Positions 6,276 to 6,722 of a stretch of 6,722 nt of DNA are shown here, piece after piece. The DNA comes from Pseudomonadales bacterium. GTDB lineage: Bacteria > Pseudomonadota > Gammaproteobacteria > Pseudomonadales > Pseudohongiellaceae. Position numbers and translations under genes: made by a program. The stretch is taken from NCBI GenBank assembly GCA_022360535.1, contig JAKSCP010000343.1, positions 1-6,722 on the forward strand, given 5' to 3'. The notes below the pieces were generated by a model, which was not told the DNA's origin, did no database searches, and saw only the letters and a list, made by a program, of their open reading frames with translations. The first letter of the stretch is position 1. Each line of letters begins with the position of its first letter.

Positions 6276-6622
6276 GTGCGTGCTAAGCTACTCACCGATC
6301 TTGAACTGGCCGATTTTTTCGACGGTACTCTGATGGCGCTAGGCCCGTTTGCTGCTTGAAAAAGTGTGAAAAGTGAAACGGGTCTGGTACCCCGACTTTG
6401 GTGGTATTGACGCGTATATGAATGATCGGCTGGGGTTTGGAGCTGAAGAGCGAAATCGACTGATTGAGATAGTTACATCACCCTGTAGTGGTCTAATAAT
6501 TTTTTGATGATGAAAGTAGAGGTAAATGCTATGTGAAATGATGAGAATATTGGTATTGAATTCAAGGCAAGGGTGATTGTGGTGGACAATCTGGTCAGGT
6601 CCGGGGCAGTTGGGAGAACTTT
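6276..6622. other. Interval without an intact gene
   Basis: About 350 bases follow the DUF3604 stop without a convincing complete gene on either strand. After the TAG the same frame stays open for 28 codons from a GTG at 6276, but I find no ribosome binding site or family match. A protein-tyrosine-phosphatase-like tail lies at 6373-6507. A perfect 10-bp palindrome TTGAATTCAA sits at 6556-6565. No strong hairpin followed by a T-run is seen; T-rich sequence at 6497-6505 lacks a stable stem. The stretch looks like degraded coding sequence, not a designed regulatory region. Confidence 0.5.
6373..6507 (+). pseudogene. C-terminal remnant of a protein-tyrosine-phosphatase-like gene
   Basis: From GTG 6373 the frame reads VKRVWYPDFGGIDAYMNDRL, then GFGAEERNRLIEIV and a short unrelated tail to TGA 6505-6507. 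The part at 6388-6474 resembles the conserved end of bacterial tyrosine phosphatases of the Y_phosphatase3 type (Tyr, a Gly-containing turn, an xxYLxxxLG motif, then an acidic/arginine helix ending in leucines). The upstream catalytic HCxxGxxR signature is absent: a stop lies at 6367-6369 in this frame, and neither of the other frames in 6276-6372 shows it. It is therefore only a fragment, if the resemblance is real. Recognition is from memory of the family, with a short alignment. Confidence 0.4.
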
Positions 6623-6722
6623 GTGAAAGACTACAGCGATGATTTTAACCCAGAGCTAAAACTGGAAGATCTGGATCACTCACTCCTGGCCCGTTATGGC
6701 AGGGATATCATGCAGGCCCATC
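6623..6722 (+). CDS. Unrecognised protein, first 33 codons (continues beyond window)
   Basis: A frame starting at GTG 6623 stays open to the window edge and reads VKDYSDDFNPELKLEDLDHS, then LLARYGRDIMQAH. A GGGAG ribosome binding site at 6612-6616 lies 6 bases before the GTG, and no other start codon occurs between this point and the in-frame stop at 6557-6559, so the start is well supported. The fragment is acidic, predicted largely helical, and has no signal peptide. I do not recognise the family from this short piece. It probably belongs to a new transcription unit, because 347 bp separate it from the DUF3604 gene. Confidence 0.6.
   Translation, partial: MKDYSDDFNPELKLEDLDHSLLARYGRDIMQAH

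Noticed and set aside
6276..6359. In-frame continuation after the DUF3604 stop as a lost C-terminus (readthrough or nonsense mutation)
   Set aside because: The protein already has the usual family length and ends after the conserved region; the 28-codon extension shows no recognisable similarity.
6475..6507. T-rich stretch after the phosphatase-like fragment as a terminator
   Set aside because: No GC-rich stem of useful length precedes it; only a 3-bp CAC/GTG pairing is visible.
6556..6565. TTGAATTCAA perfect palindrome as an operator for the last gene
   Set aside because: A 10-bp AT-rich palindrome containing an EcoRI-type core is expected by chance at this scale, and no promoter could be placed around it.

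Overview
The window looks like a piece of a marine-type gammaproteobacterial chromosome with roughly balanced base composition. The taxon is inferred from the mix of protein families and the lipoprotein/outer-membrane style of one gene; no marker gene is present. No rRNA, tRNA, CRISPR array or insertion sequence is seen.

Layout: two transcription units diverge from an intergenic region at about 1833-1970. Leftward on the minus strand lie a 3-hydroxyisobutyrate-dehydrogenase-like NAD(P) oxidoreductase (957-1832, GTG start) and, 25 bp further on, an aldehyde dehydrogenase (931 to beyond base 1, C-terminus cut off by the window edge). Rightward on the plus strand lie a regulator with two MarR winged-helix domains in one chain (1971-2993), a small carboxymuconolactone-decarboxylase-family protein (3019-3399), a membrane fatty-acid-hydroxylase/sterol-desaturase-family di-iron enzyme (3433-4191), a 200-bp interval, and a DUF3604 (PHP-like metal-dependent hydrolase) lipoprotein (4392-6275).

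The divergent interval carries a plausible sigma70-type promoter for each direction. Their -35 boxes lie back to back and are overlapped by GTCAATT repeats spaced 21 bp apart, so the tandem MarR protein could control both units at one site. A reasonable but untested reading is a regulated catabolic cluster. In it a hydrophobic substrate would be hydroxylated at the membrane, processed outside the cytoplasm by the DUF3604 lipoprotein, and oxidised in the cytoplasm by the two dehydrogenases. The substrate cannot be read from the sequence.

Two stretches hold gene remains. Between the hydroxylase and the DUF3604 gene is a short segment encoding a recognisable copy of the DUF3604 metal-binding motif, out of frame with a 42-codon ORF that has a good ribosome binding site. 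Downstream of the DUF3604 gene, about 350 bp lack an intact gene but contain what looks like the C-terminal tail of a protein-tyrosine-phosphatase-like protein. The window then ends in the first 33 codons of an unrecognised gene with a GTG start.
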